From: CAUZIZ01 sp965219005
Lineage (GTDB): Bacteria; Acidobacteriota; UBA6911; RPQK01; JAJDTT01
Reading direction: 5' to 3'
DNA: 64,000 bases
Assembly (NCBI GenBank): GCA_965219005.1
Contig: CBDCMS010000004.1
Coordinates: 3,658,001 to 3,722,000, forward strand
Positions 1 through 9,107 of the stretch are shown piece after piece (positions within the stretch are counted from its first letter, which is position 1; each line of letters starts with the position of its first letter). Under the pieces are notes generated by a model, which was given only the letters and a program-made list of their open reading frames with translations, did no database searches and was not told the DNA's origin. A program made the position numbers and the translations under genes.

Positions 1-1827
1 ATCGCTTCCGTCCTCCCGCCACGCGTAGACGCCGACCTCCCACCGATCCCGGGTACGCTGAATCACGCGAGTTTCGATGTTCTGACGTGTCCTCCTGTGC
101 TGACGTCGGACTTCGATGCTGAAGTGCTTGAAGATGAGGGTTCCGACAGGAAAACACCAATTGTTCGCGTCTCGGGTATTGATGCGCTCACCCGGCGGCA
201 AGATCATCAAGCGAAACTTGTCGGCCCCATCCTTCCATAGGGGATAGCGGGGCGTATAGATCCACGCTCCCTCAGGGGGTGTCAAGTTGGCTAGATCCCG
301 AAAGACACCCGTCCCCGACAAGGTCGAGGGGAGGGGTGCCTCAGGGTAAGCGAGCAGGTCGACAGGCGCTCGATCAAGGTGTTTGGGGGCCGCGAAGGGT
401 CCTTCGATTCGGTAGATGCTGGTTGAACCCCCGAAGCCGGCTACCATCCATAGGAACCCCTCTGCACCCCTGGCTACGCTGATAATAGGCTCATGGTGAT
501 GCAGCAGATGACGATCCGCCAGCATCTGCCCTTCGGCCCCCAGCTTGGCTCCTCGCACCCACCCTTCCAATAGATCCGCGTAGACCAACACCCGATCCAG
601 ATATCCGCCATACTTGTCACCTTGATACACCGGCCCCAGAATGATGGCCGCACGATTAAGCGTTCCCGAGGGCAGTGGAAGTCCTTCGGGATCGTCGCGG
701 ATAAAGCCGGAATCGGCTTTTCCATATCCATGGAATGGATCGTCGAAACCCAGACATCCATCTCCGGCACAGGGGCCAGACTTCAAAGGCCATCCGAAGT
801 TGACGGGAGTTCGATCCAGATGGAGCCGATTGATTTCCTCCCAGTCCTGGGGCCGATCAGCGCCGACGTCACCGATGAACAAATACCTTCCCGCCCAACT
901 GGTCGTAAACGGATTGCGGAGTCCGGAGGCCACCAGCTCAGGCTCGGCGACCCCGGCTGGATCGAGGCGCAGGATCTTCCCCCAGGGACTCGTGGAGCTC
1001 TGCGCTTCATTGTCCTCAATGTTTATCCCTCCAATACCGCCGTCGCCGATGGCCAGATACAGCTTGCCATCGGGGCCGAATGAAGGATTGCCTCCGTTGT
1101 GATTGTGTAAGTGTGGCTCGCTGGAAGCGACCTGGGTCTTTTCAGCCGAGAATACCAGCTCGCCCTTCTTCCAGATCCTAGATAGTGCCTCCGGATCCCA
1201 CGTGAGTCGCCAGAGTTCGACTCCACTCTTCGGTCTGGGGTTGAGATGGACATAGAAGTATCGGTTTTCTTCGAAACCGGGATCAAACGTCAATCCCAGA
1301 ACTCCCTCATTGTCACGCAAACGCCTCTTGGCAACCTGGGCTCTGCTGTTTGCCGAGTCGACCTGAAACTGACCCCTTATCTCCAACTGGGGGTCGAGCC
1401 ACACGACGGTTCCGGTATTCATGACCAACAGGCTTTCACCGGAATCGTTGGGGAAGAACTCAAGGTCCGCCGGCAGGACCGCGGGAGGGGCCTGGCTCCA
1501 ACCGGTGCTCGAGTCGAGCAGGTCCTGTCTTGTGAACCTCTTGATCCTCCTCAGCCGAAAGTCGAGTCCTTCAGGAGGGTTCATGAAATCGTAGTCAGAG
1601 ACGGCAAGGGCAACTTCGAAACCCGTGCTGGGCTCGCTGAGGCAATCCCCAACATTGGAGGTCTCACGGTCGGCCCGACAACCAAGAAGAAGAAGGTGAC
1701 CCCCGAGTGCCAGTGACAGCCACAGCGCTCCCCTCCGAACCGCGGCCTGAACGACGTCCGTTTGCTGCCGACCAAGACGCGACGACCCGGCGACCTCGAG
1801 GTAGTTGCCACTATTCCGGATTCGCAT
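1..1827 (-). CDS. PQQ-type glucose/sorbosone dehydrogenase lipoprotein (3' end outside window)
   Basis: Reading the minus strand from ATG at 1827 gives an open frame of 609 codons to the window edge, so the C-terminus is missing. A basic stretch, a hydrophobic segment and a lipobox-like LLLGC near residue 45 suggest an exported lipoprotein. The beta-propeller core has the soluble aldose-dehydrogenase signature HNHNGGNPSFGPDGKLYLA followed by GDGG, and later LRNPF and GDVG. This family oxidises sugars with PQQ in the periplasm. After the propeller comes a second region (TPRYPLWKDGADK, FPVGTLIFKHF) resembling the domain found in SO2930-type proteins that often carries haem c. The start overlaps the end of the upstream HprK-like gene by 17 bases, so the two are probably co-transcribed. 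Substrate is unknown. Confidence 0.8.
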   Translation of the reverse strand, partial: MRIRNSGNYLEVAGSSRLGRQQTDVVQAAVRRGALWLSLALGGHLLLLGCRADRETSNVGDCLSEPSTGFEVALAVSDYDFMNPPEGLDFRLRRIKRFTRQDLLDSSTGWSQAPPAVLPADLEFFPNDSGESLLVMNTGTVVWLDPQLEIRGQFQVDSANSRAQVAKRRLRDNEGVLGLTFDPGFEENRYFYVHLNPRPKSGVELWRLTWDPEALSRIWKKGELVFSAEKTQVASSEPHLHNHNGGNPSFGPDGKLYLAIGDGGIGGINIEDNEAQSSTSPWGKILRLDPAGVAEPELVASGLRNPFTTSWAGRYLFIGDVGADRPQDWEEINRLHLDRTPVNFGWPLKSGPCAGDGCLGFDDPFHGYGKADSGFIRDDPEGLPLPSGTLNRAAIILGPVYQGDKYGGYLDRVLVYADLLEGWVRGAKLGAEGQMLADRHLLHHHEPIISVARGAEGFLWMVAGFGGSTSIYRIEGPFAAPKHLDRAPVDLLAYPEAPLPSTLSGTGVFRDLANLTPPEGAWIYTPRYPLWKDGADKFRLMILPPGERINTRDANNWCFPVGTLIFKHFSIEVRRQHRRTRQNIETRVIQRTRDRWEVGVYAWREDGSD

Positions 1828-2870
1828 CGGAGTCACTGCTGTGGCGGAGAAAGTCCAGTAATGTCCGCTGATTCTTGTCGACATCCCGACCCAGAACGAA
1901 GCGATAGGACCGCGTGCGGGCAAGCAGCTGAAGACTAGTATAGAGGCGCGAGATGACGATCCTTCGCTTGCCCAGGACGTCCCCGATTCCCCGTTCCAGG
2001 ATGAACTCCAACCCCTGGTAGACGCCCAGGCCGACAACCAGGTACTTGAGCAGAGCCTTGAACGCTCGGCGGCGTGCCAACGGAGCGATTTCCGAAACCG
2101 GCCCCAGGTTCCTCTCTCCAACCAGAAGCAGTGACGGCTCAACGGCTTGACCCACCCGGTCCCGGAAGTGTTCTATATCAATCAGCGTCTGGGGATCCAA
2201 CTCCATCCGACGAACCGTGCGCAGCTGCTCGGGAGGAAGTCCGGTCTGGTGGCCGGGGCGAACACCGAGCCGCAGGGGAAAAGGTAGAACCCGTCCTCGA
2301 CGATCGATGAGTGGCGTGTCTTCGCCCAAGAGAAGGAAATCGGGTTGATCCAGGAGTTTCAGCGCCATCGTGCTCTTCCCTCCCCCCGAAGGGAGAAGCA
2401 ATAGGACACCTTTTCCCTGGTGACTTAAACCCAGGGCGTGGATACGGTGGAGCCCTCGTCTGTCGAGATACTGGCCGACGGTGGAGAGAAAGTAGAGATA
2501 GACGATCTCATGTATCAGATCCCGATCGGTGGCATACACGTCACAGGTTTGCCTCCCACGATCGAAAACTGCCAGGGCACGTCCGAAATAGTCGATGTAG
2601 GTAATTCCCTCCTTGCGAAAACAAACGTTACGGGGGGGGAATCAAGGAACTGGGGATTGAGGGAAGCTGGTCGTAGGGTGGTGGCACCAGATGCATGCGT
2701 ACCTGTACCTGGCTCTCCCTGACGGGAATCCGGAAATACGAAAAGTCACGCTCCAGTTCCCGAATCAGAGCACCGCTGACGGATATCGTGAGTCCGTAGA
2801 AATCAAAACATGCCACCGCTGAGGAGTCCTTGGGCTGTTGGGAACCTGAGGAGTCAGGATTTGATGACAT
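1811..2870 (-). CDS. HprK-like kinase, frameshifted at a C8 run
   Basis: The C-terminal part (from about 2636 down to 1811) contains a Walker A loop, LLPSGGGKST, in the arrangement of HPr-kinase-related proteins that accompany PqqD-family proteins. The N-terminal part starts at ATG 2870 (a TTG lies at 2876) and reads AMSSNPDSSG onwards. The two parts lie in different frames. The shift is at a run of eight C on the coding strand (plus-strand G at 2632-2639). With seven C the frame would be continuous, through SSLIPPPRNVCFRKEG. The distal part could also restart at GTG 2539, which keeps the P-loop. Relatives phosphorylate a precursor peptide in lasso-peptide clusters such as paeninodin. Its target here is unknown. 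The gene precedes and overlaps the sugar dehydrogenase. Confidence 0.75.
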
Positions 2871-2903
2871 AGCCAATGTTCAGCGGACGCTCTGACGAGT
2901 TCT

Positions 2904-2982
2904 GTAGGGGTGGCCTCCAGGCCGCCCTTTCTTCTCTTCGAGCCGTTGGCTCGAAAACGGGCGGCCTGGAGGCCACCCCTAC
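2904..2982. repeat. Long perfect inverted repeat (24-bp arms)
   Basis: Arms at 2904-2927 and 2959-2982 are exact reverse complements, beginning GTAGGGGTGGCCTCC. The 31-base spacer has its own inverted pair (TTCGAGCC / GGCTCGAA), so the whole forms a long hairpin. It lies between the start of the HprK-like gene and the end of the oxygenase gene. It could be a REP/MITE-like dispersed repeat or a strong RNA hairpin. There is no T-run typical of a rho-independent terminator. Confidence 0.8.
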
Positions 2983-3040
2983 GAATGAAGTTTCACCTTA
3001 GCGCCGCCTCCGGCACTGCTCACTGTTCACTATCCTAGGT

Positions 3041-4087
3041 TTAGGTTAGTTCTTTTCTCGCCCCCCAGAGCTTGGCGAAGACCTCGAACTCTTCCTCGGC
3101 AGTGGCCACGTGTAGCGGGCTGTCAAAACCGCGACAACCATCTCGCATCAGCAGCCTTCGACTGGTATGGTCACGGACCGCCGAATCGCCGGGTCCCTCC
3201 AGATAGCTATTCTGGGTACTCCACATAGAGGACTCTGTCGAGAATTGAACCACCAGGCTCTTACGTGTGAGAGATAAATCGACCGGAGGGGAACCTCCAT
3301 GGATCAGGGAAGGATGCCAGAGCAGGACATCGCCTCGCGAGCAAGTAAATATATCGGCACTCAGTCCCATTTCCTGGCAGCGATCGCGGTACCAGTCATC
3401 AGCCGCCCTGGCTTCACTCTCACTATCATGCCTTAGCTCGAAAGTGAAGTGGCCGGAGCTATACCGATAGTAGGGAAGCCGATGAGAACCCGGGACATAG
3501 GTAACGGGTCCGCAGTCTGCACCGATGTCTTCAAGCGCGATCCAAGCCACCAGCAAGTGGTCAGGACGCATCAGATGAGCCGAGTAGACCGAGTCACGGT
3601 GGAGCCGCTGTTGACTCCCCCACTCAAAGTAGAGCGATTGCGTGGCAATGGCCGGCTCGCCCAGGATCAGCTCGACGTATTCGAAAATCTGTGGCTGAAG
3701 GTAGAGTGAAAGTGCCGCCTCGGAATAAGTGTGAAGGTCGGCGATCCGATAGGAGGGTGAGCGGTGCTCGAGTCTCGCGTCAGAGAAGCGGGTGAGCAAG
3801 CCCTGATAGGCGTAGGCGACGTCGTTCGGCCGCTCCCGCCACAGTCTCTCGACGTCGTCATCGATCTGATCGAAGATCTGATCATCCAACACCAGGGAGA
3901 TTGCCAGATGGCCCTCGTCGTGAAACAGCCTGAGTTTTTCCGCCTGCTCGGCACTGATCTCCTTTCTGGAGATCTTCTCCCGAGTTCGCTCAAGCGCATC
4001 ATTCTGTTCGATCCAGAGGTCGCTATGCAGAAACCCGTCTTCGTCCAGCAAGGGTTTTCGCTTGCGCAAACGGTTCAACCAGGTCAT
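3041..4087 (-). CDS. Phytanoyl-CoA dioxygenase (PhyH) family oxygenase, copy 1
   Basis: A 348-residue protein if ATG 4087 is used; the frame is open further upstream but that stretch shows no family features. It belongs to the non-haem Fe(II)/2-oxoglutarate oxygenases. The iron ligands are visible as H163-R-D165 in LHRDS and the distal H263 in LIHGG, with R275 (LTRKS) placed to bind 2-oxoglutarate. Such enzymes hydroxylate small molecules, lipids or peptide and sugar intermediates. A clear paralog lies at 9231-10328. Both sit beside glycosyltransferase and methyltransferase genes, so a tailoring hydroxylation in the glycan (or peptide) pathway is the most economical inference. It is divergent from the membrane protein gene at 4291. 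Confidence 0.85.
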   Translation of the reverse strand: MTWLNRLRKRKPLLDEDGFLHSDLWIEQNDALERTREKISRKEISAEQAEKLRLFHDEGHLAISLVLDDQIFDQIDDDVERLWRERPNDVAYAYQGLLTRFSDARLEHRSPSYRIADLHTYSEAALSLYLQPQIFEYVELILGEPAIATQSLYFEWGSQQRLHRDSVYSAHLMRPDHLLVAWIALEDIGADCGPVTYVPGSHRLPYYRYSSGHFTFELRHDSESEARAADDWYRDRCQEMGLSADIFTCSRGDVLLWHPSLIHGGSPPVDLSLTRKSLVVQFSTESSMWSTQNSYLEGPGDSAVRDHTSRRLLMRDGCRGFDSPLHVATAEEEFEVFAKLWGARKELT

Positions 4088-4290
4088 CGTTCCCTGCCCC
4101 TGAGTGCGTGGGTGGATCTCACCCTTCCTTGGGTTCCTGGGGTATCGGCACGATGCTACGGGGCTGCGAATGACTAAGTCAAACTCGCCTGCTTCAAAAA
4201 CTTCCTCCCTCCGACTCGTCGTGGCGGACACCCTCACCCATCTGTCGATTTGACAATACCCTACCCAGGACTGAGGATTTAGCCGGGGTC

Positions 4291-5796
4291 ATGAAGCCGA
4301 TAAGAACCCTAGCTGTCTTGTTGAGCCTGCTGCCGATCTTTGTAGTGAGCAGTTACATCACGATTCACGGCCAACCGGTCCCCTACTGGGATGAATGGAT
4401 CGAACCTCTCAAGAACGCGCTCAAGACCGCGGAAGGGCGCATCACCTTCTCGGATCTCGTCAAGCAATACAACGACAGTAGGCCCTTCTTTACCAATCTG
4501 TTAACGGTTGTTTCGGTCTCGGTTACGGGCTGGGATCTAAAGGCTGAGATGTACCTCAACCTGGTGATCGCAGCTTGCACTCTTATCCTGCTACTTTCAA
4601 TCTACCGACGGCACCATGGCCGCAACGCGATACTTGCAGCCTTGCCTTTCTCTCTGCTGATTTTCTCGCTGGCACAACACCAGAATTGGCTCTGGGCCAT
4701 CCAGTCGCAATATTTCTTCCTGCTTCTCTTTCTCGTCCTCGCCCTGTGGAGCCTCGACTCCGATACCCTCAAGTGGCCAGGCATCTGCACGGCCTGCTTC
4801 CTTTCCCTGGTCGTTGCCTATCCATTTGTAAGCGGTTTCGTCTTCTATTTCATGCTCCTCCTGTCTCTGTTACTAGCTTCGTGGAGTCTGGACAAACAAG
4901 GCTCGAGGTGGTTCTCGATCTCCCTGAGCGCTTTCTTTTCGCTCTGTGCGACCTATTCCTACGCCAATGGGTTTCTGGTGTGGCCGGTGCTCGTACCGGT
5001 CCTTTGGATGATGGGTTACCGGAGGAAGAGCTACCTTGTCTTCTGGTCACTTGCCGCAGCAGCGGCCCTGGGATACTACTTTGCGGGCTATCGGTTTCGG
5101 GTATTCGAAGAAGGCCTGATGCTCGATCCGGTTCCACTGTTTCGGTTCACTTCAGGCTTCATCGGGAATGGGCTCGCAGCCTACTCTGGTTCATCGGACT
5201 ATGGGAGTTTCCTGGTTGTCCTGGCGATCGGAGCCTGGGGCCTGATCCTGTTCCTGATGAACCTCCTCTTTCTCCATCGTTTCGGTTGGTCCGCGAAGAG
5301 ACTATCGGTCTGGGCCGGTCTTGCGACATTCGTAGTAGCCTCAGGATTGCTGATTGCCCTGGGACGCACCTCTTCTTACACAGTGGGGAGTTCCCTGGCC
5401 GCTCGATACGCCACGCTCTCCTCCTCGTTCTGGGTGGCACTTGCCGCGCTCAGCATGGGAGCCATTCGAGAAGGTTATCGAAACTGGCGCGCGTCGAAAT
5501 CGGCACGTGTTTTACTGATCGCGAACCTCATCTCGGCCGTGTTTCTTTCGGCTGTCTTCTTCGAGGCCAGTCTCCGCAGCGCTCAATTGCCTCCCAGGGT
5601 CACCGCATCCCATCGCGAATGTCTCCTCTCCGTGCCTGAGACTCGTGATCTATCCTGTCTCAAGGGAGCCCACTCGGCATCTCGCGGTAAGATGCTCTCT
5701 TCTCGTGGCAGGTTCGGCAACCGCTTCCGGGCAAGGGTGCTCCGGCAGATCGACCAGATGCAGCAGTATCGGCTGGCAGCCTTCTCAACAGAATAA
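4291..5796 (+). CDS. Polytopic membrane protein, GT-C-like, paralog 1
   Basis: 501 residues starting at ATG 4291, with an N-terminal membrane anchor (LLSLLPIFVVSSY) and about ten further hydrophobic segments. After the first segment comes a loop with YWDEWIEPL and QYNDSRPFF. The acidic pair in the first periplasmic loop, followed by many helices, resembles lipid-linked-sugar-dependent GT-C glycosyltransferases of the PMT/ArnT type. The family itself is not named to my knowledge. Two relatives lie at 14701-16104 (close) and 25922-27358 (distant). All keep D-[EQ]-W and N-[DE]-x-R. A role in transferring a sugar at the outer face of the membrane is inference. Confidence 0.7.
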   Translation: MKPIRTLAVLLSLLPIFVVSSYITIHGQPVPYWDEWIEPLKNALKTAEGRITFSDLVKQYNDSRPFFTNLLTVVSVSVTGWDLKAEMYLNLVIAACTLILLLSIYRRHHGRNAILAALPFSLLIFSLAQHQNWLWAIQSQYFFLLLFLVLALWSLDSDTLKWPGICTACFLSLVVAYPFVSGFVFYFMLLLSLLLASWSLDKQGSRWFSISLSAFFSLCATYSYANGFLVWPVLVPVLWMMGYRRKSYLVFWSLAAAAALGYYFAGYRFRVFEEGLMLDPVPLFRFTSGFIGNGLAAYSGSSDYGSFLVVLAIGAWGLILFLMNLLFLHRFGWSAKRLSVWAGLATFVVASGLLIALGRTSSYTVGSSLAARYATLSSSFWVALAALSMGAIREGYRNWRASKSARVLLIANLISAVFLSAVFFEASLRSAQLPPRVTASHRECLLSVPETRDLSCLKGAHSASRGKMLSSRGRFGNRFRARVLRQIDQMQQYRLAAFSTE

Positions 5797-5806
5797 TGCC
5801 TGCCAG

Positions 5807-5837
5807 CCGCTTTTTCGGCTCCTCGTTGAAAAAGCGG
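5807..5837 (+). terminator. Hairpin with T-rich stem after the membrane protein gene
   Basis: CCGCTTTTTC (5807-5816) pairs perfectly with GAAAAAGCGG (5828-5837) around an 11-base loop. A second inverted pair, GGCTGGCA (5771-5778) and TGCCAGCC (5801-5808), overlaps the gene end. The T-run is inside the stem rather than after it, so this may attenuate or stabilise RNA rather than terminate it. Confidence 0.4.
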
Positions 5838-5901
5838 TCCACATGGACGAGATTGTGAAGCCGTGGGGTGTCGGCACAAAGTGAGAAAGAAACTAAAAAG
5901 T

Positions 5902-6637
5902 ATGATCCGAGATCTTCTCCGGAGACGCGGCTATTTGCTGGTAGAGGAAAGCGATCCGTGGCTTTCCTTCCACGCTAACAACTACCTGCGGCACAATGCC
6001 AGACGACTGGAACATCTCGCCAGTCTCGGGATTCCCGTTGCGGGCCGAACCGTTCTGGAGGTCGGGGCTGGACTCGGCGATCACACTCATTACTATCTCG
6101 ACCGAGGCTGCGGAGTGACGATTACCGACGCTCGGGCCAGTCATCTCGACTATCTAGCCAAGCGGTATCCCAACTGCGATAACCGGCAGCTGGATATGGA
6201 AGATCCTACTCTGCCCCTGTCTGTCCGGTTCGATATCATTCATTGCTATGGACTGCTCTATCACCTGAAGAATCCCGGAAAGGCGATACACTTCCTGGCC
6301 CAGTATTGCCACGAGATGCTCTTTTTGGAAACTTGCGTCTCGTTCGGTGAGGAGGAAGCAATCAATCCAGTGGATGAAGAAAAGGACAACCCCGTTCTCT
6401 CGGTTTCGGGCACTGGATGCCGACCCACGCGCCCTTGGCTCTACAACCGATTGAGAGAGCACTTCGAGTACGTCTATATCCCCAACTCAACCCAATCACG
6501 AAGACTATCCTGTGGACTGGGCCTCTCCGGACGATCATTCGGGACTCAGCCGCGCCATCTTCATCGCGTCACGAATCCCCCTCCAGAACCCTCTAATGAC
6601 ACGACAGCTTCTCAACCACCAGACGAGACATGCGTAG
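5902..6637 (+). CDS. Class I SAM methyltransferase, frameshift near 6485
   Basis: ATG 5902 is taken as start; GTG 5881 is also possible. Motif I is VLEVGAGLGDHT, followed by an acidic end of beta-2 (ITDARASH) and FDIIHCYGLLYHLKNP, all typical of small-molecule or glycan O-/N-methyltransferases. The continuous frame runs to 6672, but its last 60 or so codons look foreign. In the +1 frame the sequence reads TQPNHEDYPVDWASPDDHSG and ends IASRIPLQNP, then NHQTRHA and a stop at 6637. That is the usual end of this methyltransferase family. One surplus base at about 6485 therefore breaks the gene. It lies in a plus-strand run with two sulfotransferases and a glycosyltransferase. Confidence 0.75.
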
Positions 6638-6715
6638 CGCGCCCGGTTTCACCAGAAAGTGGAAACTCGTAATCTGTGATCTGCGAACACAGGAAGTTTC
6701 AAGGAAACACCGCAG

Positions 6716-7555
6716 GTGAAGAACGTCGGCTCAGTCGCCGTCAGACTGAACGAGGCATTCTTGAGCTCGAGGCGACCCCGATTGATCGCCGCCTACAGTC
6801 TCGCTCGGGAATTCGCCACCTACACGGCGCTGCTGCCGCTACTCCCTTTGCTGCCGCTGGCACGAGGGAGGAAGAAGTTTATTGTTTACTCTCAGCCTAG
6901 AACCGGCAGTACGTTGTTGGTCGACCTACTCGACTCGCATCCCGATATCCACTGTGAACGGGAGATACTAGCTTTCACTACCCTGCTCACGAAGCCCTTT
7001 CTGCAGGCCCGAAGGTCGCTCCATCCCAGGCAGATCTACGGCTGCAAGATCTCGAACCATCAGCTCGAGCGCCAGGTTTCCCGTTCCTGCATCTCCGCTT
7101 TCCTGAAGACGATCCAAGAGGAGGGGTGGAGCATCATTCATCTCCGGAGAGAGAACATCGTGCGACAGGCCCTTTCCCTCTTGCTCGCGGACATGACGAA
7201 AGTCCGTCATCTGGAGACCGGGAAAATCAGGTTGCGGGAACAAGTTCGCATCAGTCCGGAAGAGCTGTATAACCGAGTCAAAGAAACTGAGCGCTGGACC
7301 CAGCATGATCAGGGGGTGTTTACTGGACTGCCTCATCTCGAGCTTATCTACGAGAGGGATCTTTTGCGGACTGAACAACATCAAATCACCTCGAATCGAG
7401 CTTTTGAGTTCTTGGCACTGGCTTCCGCACCCGTGCAAACCCGATTTGTGAAGTTGAGCCCTGACCCGCTCTCCGAACTGGTGGCCAACCTGCCAGAACT
7501 GAAGGAGCGGTTCAAGTGCACAGAATATGCCTCTTTTTTTCAGCGTATTGCCTGA
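6716..7555 (+). CDS. Sulfotransferase family protein 1
   Basis: 279 residues from GTG 6716. The PAPS 5'-phosphosulfate-binding loop is SQPRTGSTLL (residues 59-68), after a strand FIVY, and is followed by LDSHPDIHCEREIL. A later IIHLRRENIVRQALS fits the 3'-phosphate-binding segment of Stf0-like sulfotransferases. These enzymes move sulfate from PAPS to a hydroxyl on a sugar or lipid in the cytoplasm. The N-terminal 50 residues contain a hydrophobic LLPLLPLLPLA stretch that may associate with the membrane. It is followed after 21 bases by a second sulfotransferase-like gene. The acceptor is probably a glycan made by this locus. Confidence 0.8.
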   Translation: MKNVGSVAVRLNEAFLSSRRPRLIAAYSLAREFATYTALLPLLPLLPLARGRKKFIVYSQPRTGSTLLVDLLDSHPDIHCEREILAFTTLLTKPFLQARRSLHPRQIYGCKISNHQLERQVSRSCISAFLKTIQEEGWSIIHLRRENIVRQALSLLLADMTKVRHLETGKIRLREQVRISPEELYNRVKETERWTQHDQGVFTGLPHLELIYERDLLRTEQHQITSNRAFEFLALASAPVQTRFVKLSPDPLSELVANLPELKERFKCTEYASFFQRIA

Positions 7556-7576
7556 GGATCGGAGCCGGATCGAATC

Positions 7577-8302
7577 ATGGTGAGAGCAGTCATTTCTGGA
7601 AGAGGACGTATCGGCTCCCACATGCTCGCGACCGCACTCCAACAGCATACCCGGATCTATGCACGCACAGAGGTATTCGGTCTCGTAGGAATGCAGAGGC
7701 TGCGCTTTGTTGTTTCAGCCCTGCTCGACAAACCGGAAAAGGAGGTTGGAGAAGACGATATTCTCGGCTATCTAATGGATTACCTTGAGGACCAGGCCAG
7801 TCGACACGGCGCCCAGGCTCTCGTCTTCATCTCTCTGTACTACGAACTTCTCTCCGCGCCTTTCACCCAAGCGTTGAGGAGAGCTTTCAGGGAAAGGGAC
7901 TTTCGCATCATCCATCTAACCCGGCGAAATCTACTGAAAAGACTCATCTCGAGCACCGTAGCCAAAGAAACCGGAGCCTACCTGGCAGGATCTGCCCAAT
8001 TGAGAGTTCGGCTGGATGCAGAAAGGATCGTCGAAGACATCCAGTTCACGCTCCAGAGTGAGGCGCAGGTCCGAGCGAGGTTCGCAGGCACACCCTGCCT
8101 GGACTTGGTGTATGAGGATGTCTGCGCTGATTTTCGTGGGGCTATGCGCCAGATTTGCAAGTTCTTGGAGGTGCCCTATGACGAGGTCCAGCCGGAGACA
8201 ATGAAACAGGAAAACCGAACCATGCGAGAGGCGATCGTGAATTATGATGAGCTGAAAGCTCGATTCTCAGGCAGTCGGTACGAGAGGCTCTTCGAGGAAT
8301 GA
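7577..8302 (+). CDS. Sulfotransferase-like protein 2
   Basis: 241 residues from ATG 7577. The N-terminus starts directly with a strand and a loop, AVISGRGRIGSHMLATAL, in the position of the PAPS loop, and IIHLTRRNLLKRLISS matches the 3'-phosphate-binding helix of the first sulfotransferase. The C-terminus (LDLVYEDVCADF, then ICKFLEVP) is typical of Stf0/sulfotransferase-3 proteins. The loop lacks the common PRSGST form, so activity is less certain than for its neighbour. It ends one base before the start of the next glycosyltransferase, which points to an operon. Confidence 0.7.
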   Translation: MVRAVISGRGRIGSHMLATALQQHTRIYARTEVFGLVGMQRLRFVVSALLDKPEKEVGEDDILGYLMDYLEDQASRHGAQALVFISLYYELLSAPFTQALRRAFRERDFRIIHLTRRNLLKRLISSTVAKETGAYLAGSAQLRVRLDAERIVEDIQFTLQSEAQVRARFAGTPCLDLVYEDVCADFRGAMRQICKFLEVPYDEVQPETMKQENRTMREAIVNYDELKARFSGSRYERLFEE

Positions 8303-8303
8303 C

Positions 8304-9107
8304 TTGCCCACCACAAAGAACGGCGTCGAAGAACAGGAACCGTCAGGAGTGAAGAAGCCGCTGATAACCTGTATCGTCCCAGCCTTCAACGGCCAGCGGT
8401 ACCTGCGCGAGGCGATTGACAGCATTCTGGCGCAGACCTATCGATCTCTTGAACTCGTGGTTGTCGATGATGGCTCCACTGACGGAACAAGGAAGGTCGC
8501 CGAAACCTACGGCGAAAAGGTGCGCTACCTTTATCAAACCAATGAGGGGCCCGCGGCAGCGCGCAATCGAGGCGTTCTCTCAGCAAGGGGGAGCTTCGTA
8601 GCCTTTCTCGATCAAGACGATCTTTGGCACCCCAAAAAGCTCGAACGGCAGCTGGCCTGTTTCGAAGGCAAGCGGGAGCTCGATCTGTGCGTCGCCCATG
8701 TCAGGAACTTCCAGGATGGACTGTCCACTCTGGAGGAGCAGACGGAAGGACCTCAACAGTCACCATCTCTACCGGGCTATGTCACCGGGACCCTGTTGGC
8801 CCGGCTTGAGTTGTTTCGAATTGTAGGGGAATTCAATCCCAAGCTCTCATTCGGGGACGCTCAGGATTGGTTCCTGCACGCAGCAGAACAGGGAGCCACG
8901 ATGATGTTGCTGCCGCAAGTCCTCTTGTTCCGTCGTCTTCACCAAGCCAATCTCAGCCTACTGCAAGACGTGGCTAGCCGCGAGGAATTTCTCGAGACCA
9001 TCAAACGCTCGCTAGACCGGCGGCGGCGAAAAGGACAGGCAGTCACCCCAACCTACTCATTTCCAGAACCGGAGCCTTCGCATGCTGGGGAGGACCCCGA
9101 TGAGTGA
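8304..9107 (+). CDS. Family-2 glycosyltransferase
   Basis: The frame starts at TTG 8304, two bases after the previous stop. GTG 8349 preceded by AGGAG is an equally good start and gives 253 residues. The GT-A fold is clear: LITCIVPAFNGQRYL, LVVVDDGSTDGT, GPAAARNRGV and the metal-binding DQDDLWHP. The C-terminal third (FGDAQDWFLHAAEQGA, LFRRLHQANLS) is typical of inverting GT2 enzymes that build exopolysaccharide or O-antigen. It is closely similar in order and wording to the GT2 at 27488-28246, suggesting duplication inside the locus. Donor and acceptor are unknown. The protein is soluble or peripheral, as no membrane segment is visible. Confidence 0.88.
   Translation: MPTTKNGVEEQEPSGVKKPLITCIVPAFNGQRYLREAIDSILAQTYRSLELVVVDDGSTDGTRKVAETYGEKVRYLYQTNEGPAAARNRGVLSARGSFVAFLDQDDLWHPKKLERQLACFEGKRELDLCVAHVRNFQDGLSTLEEQTEGPQQSPSLPGYVTGTLLARLELFRIVGEFNPKLSFGDAQDWFLHAAEQGATMMLLPQVLLFRRLHQANLSLLQDVASREEFLETIKRSLDRRRRKGQAVTPTYSFPEPEPSHAGEDPDE

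Noticed and set aside
622..1716. Several plus-strand open frames of 70-156 codons
   Set aside because: They lie opposite the sugar-dehydrogenase gene, whose minus-strand frame is uninterrupted and has clear family motifs.
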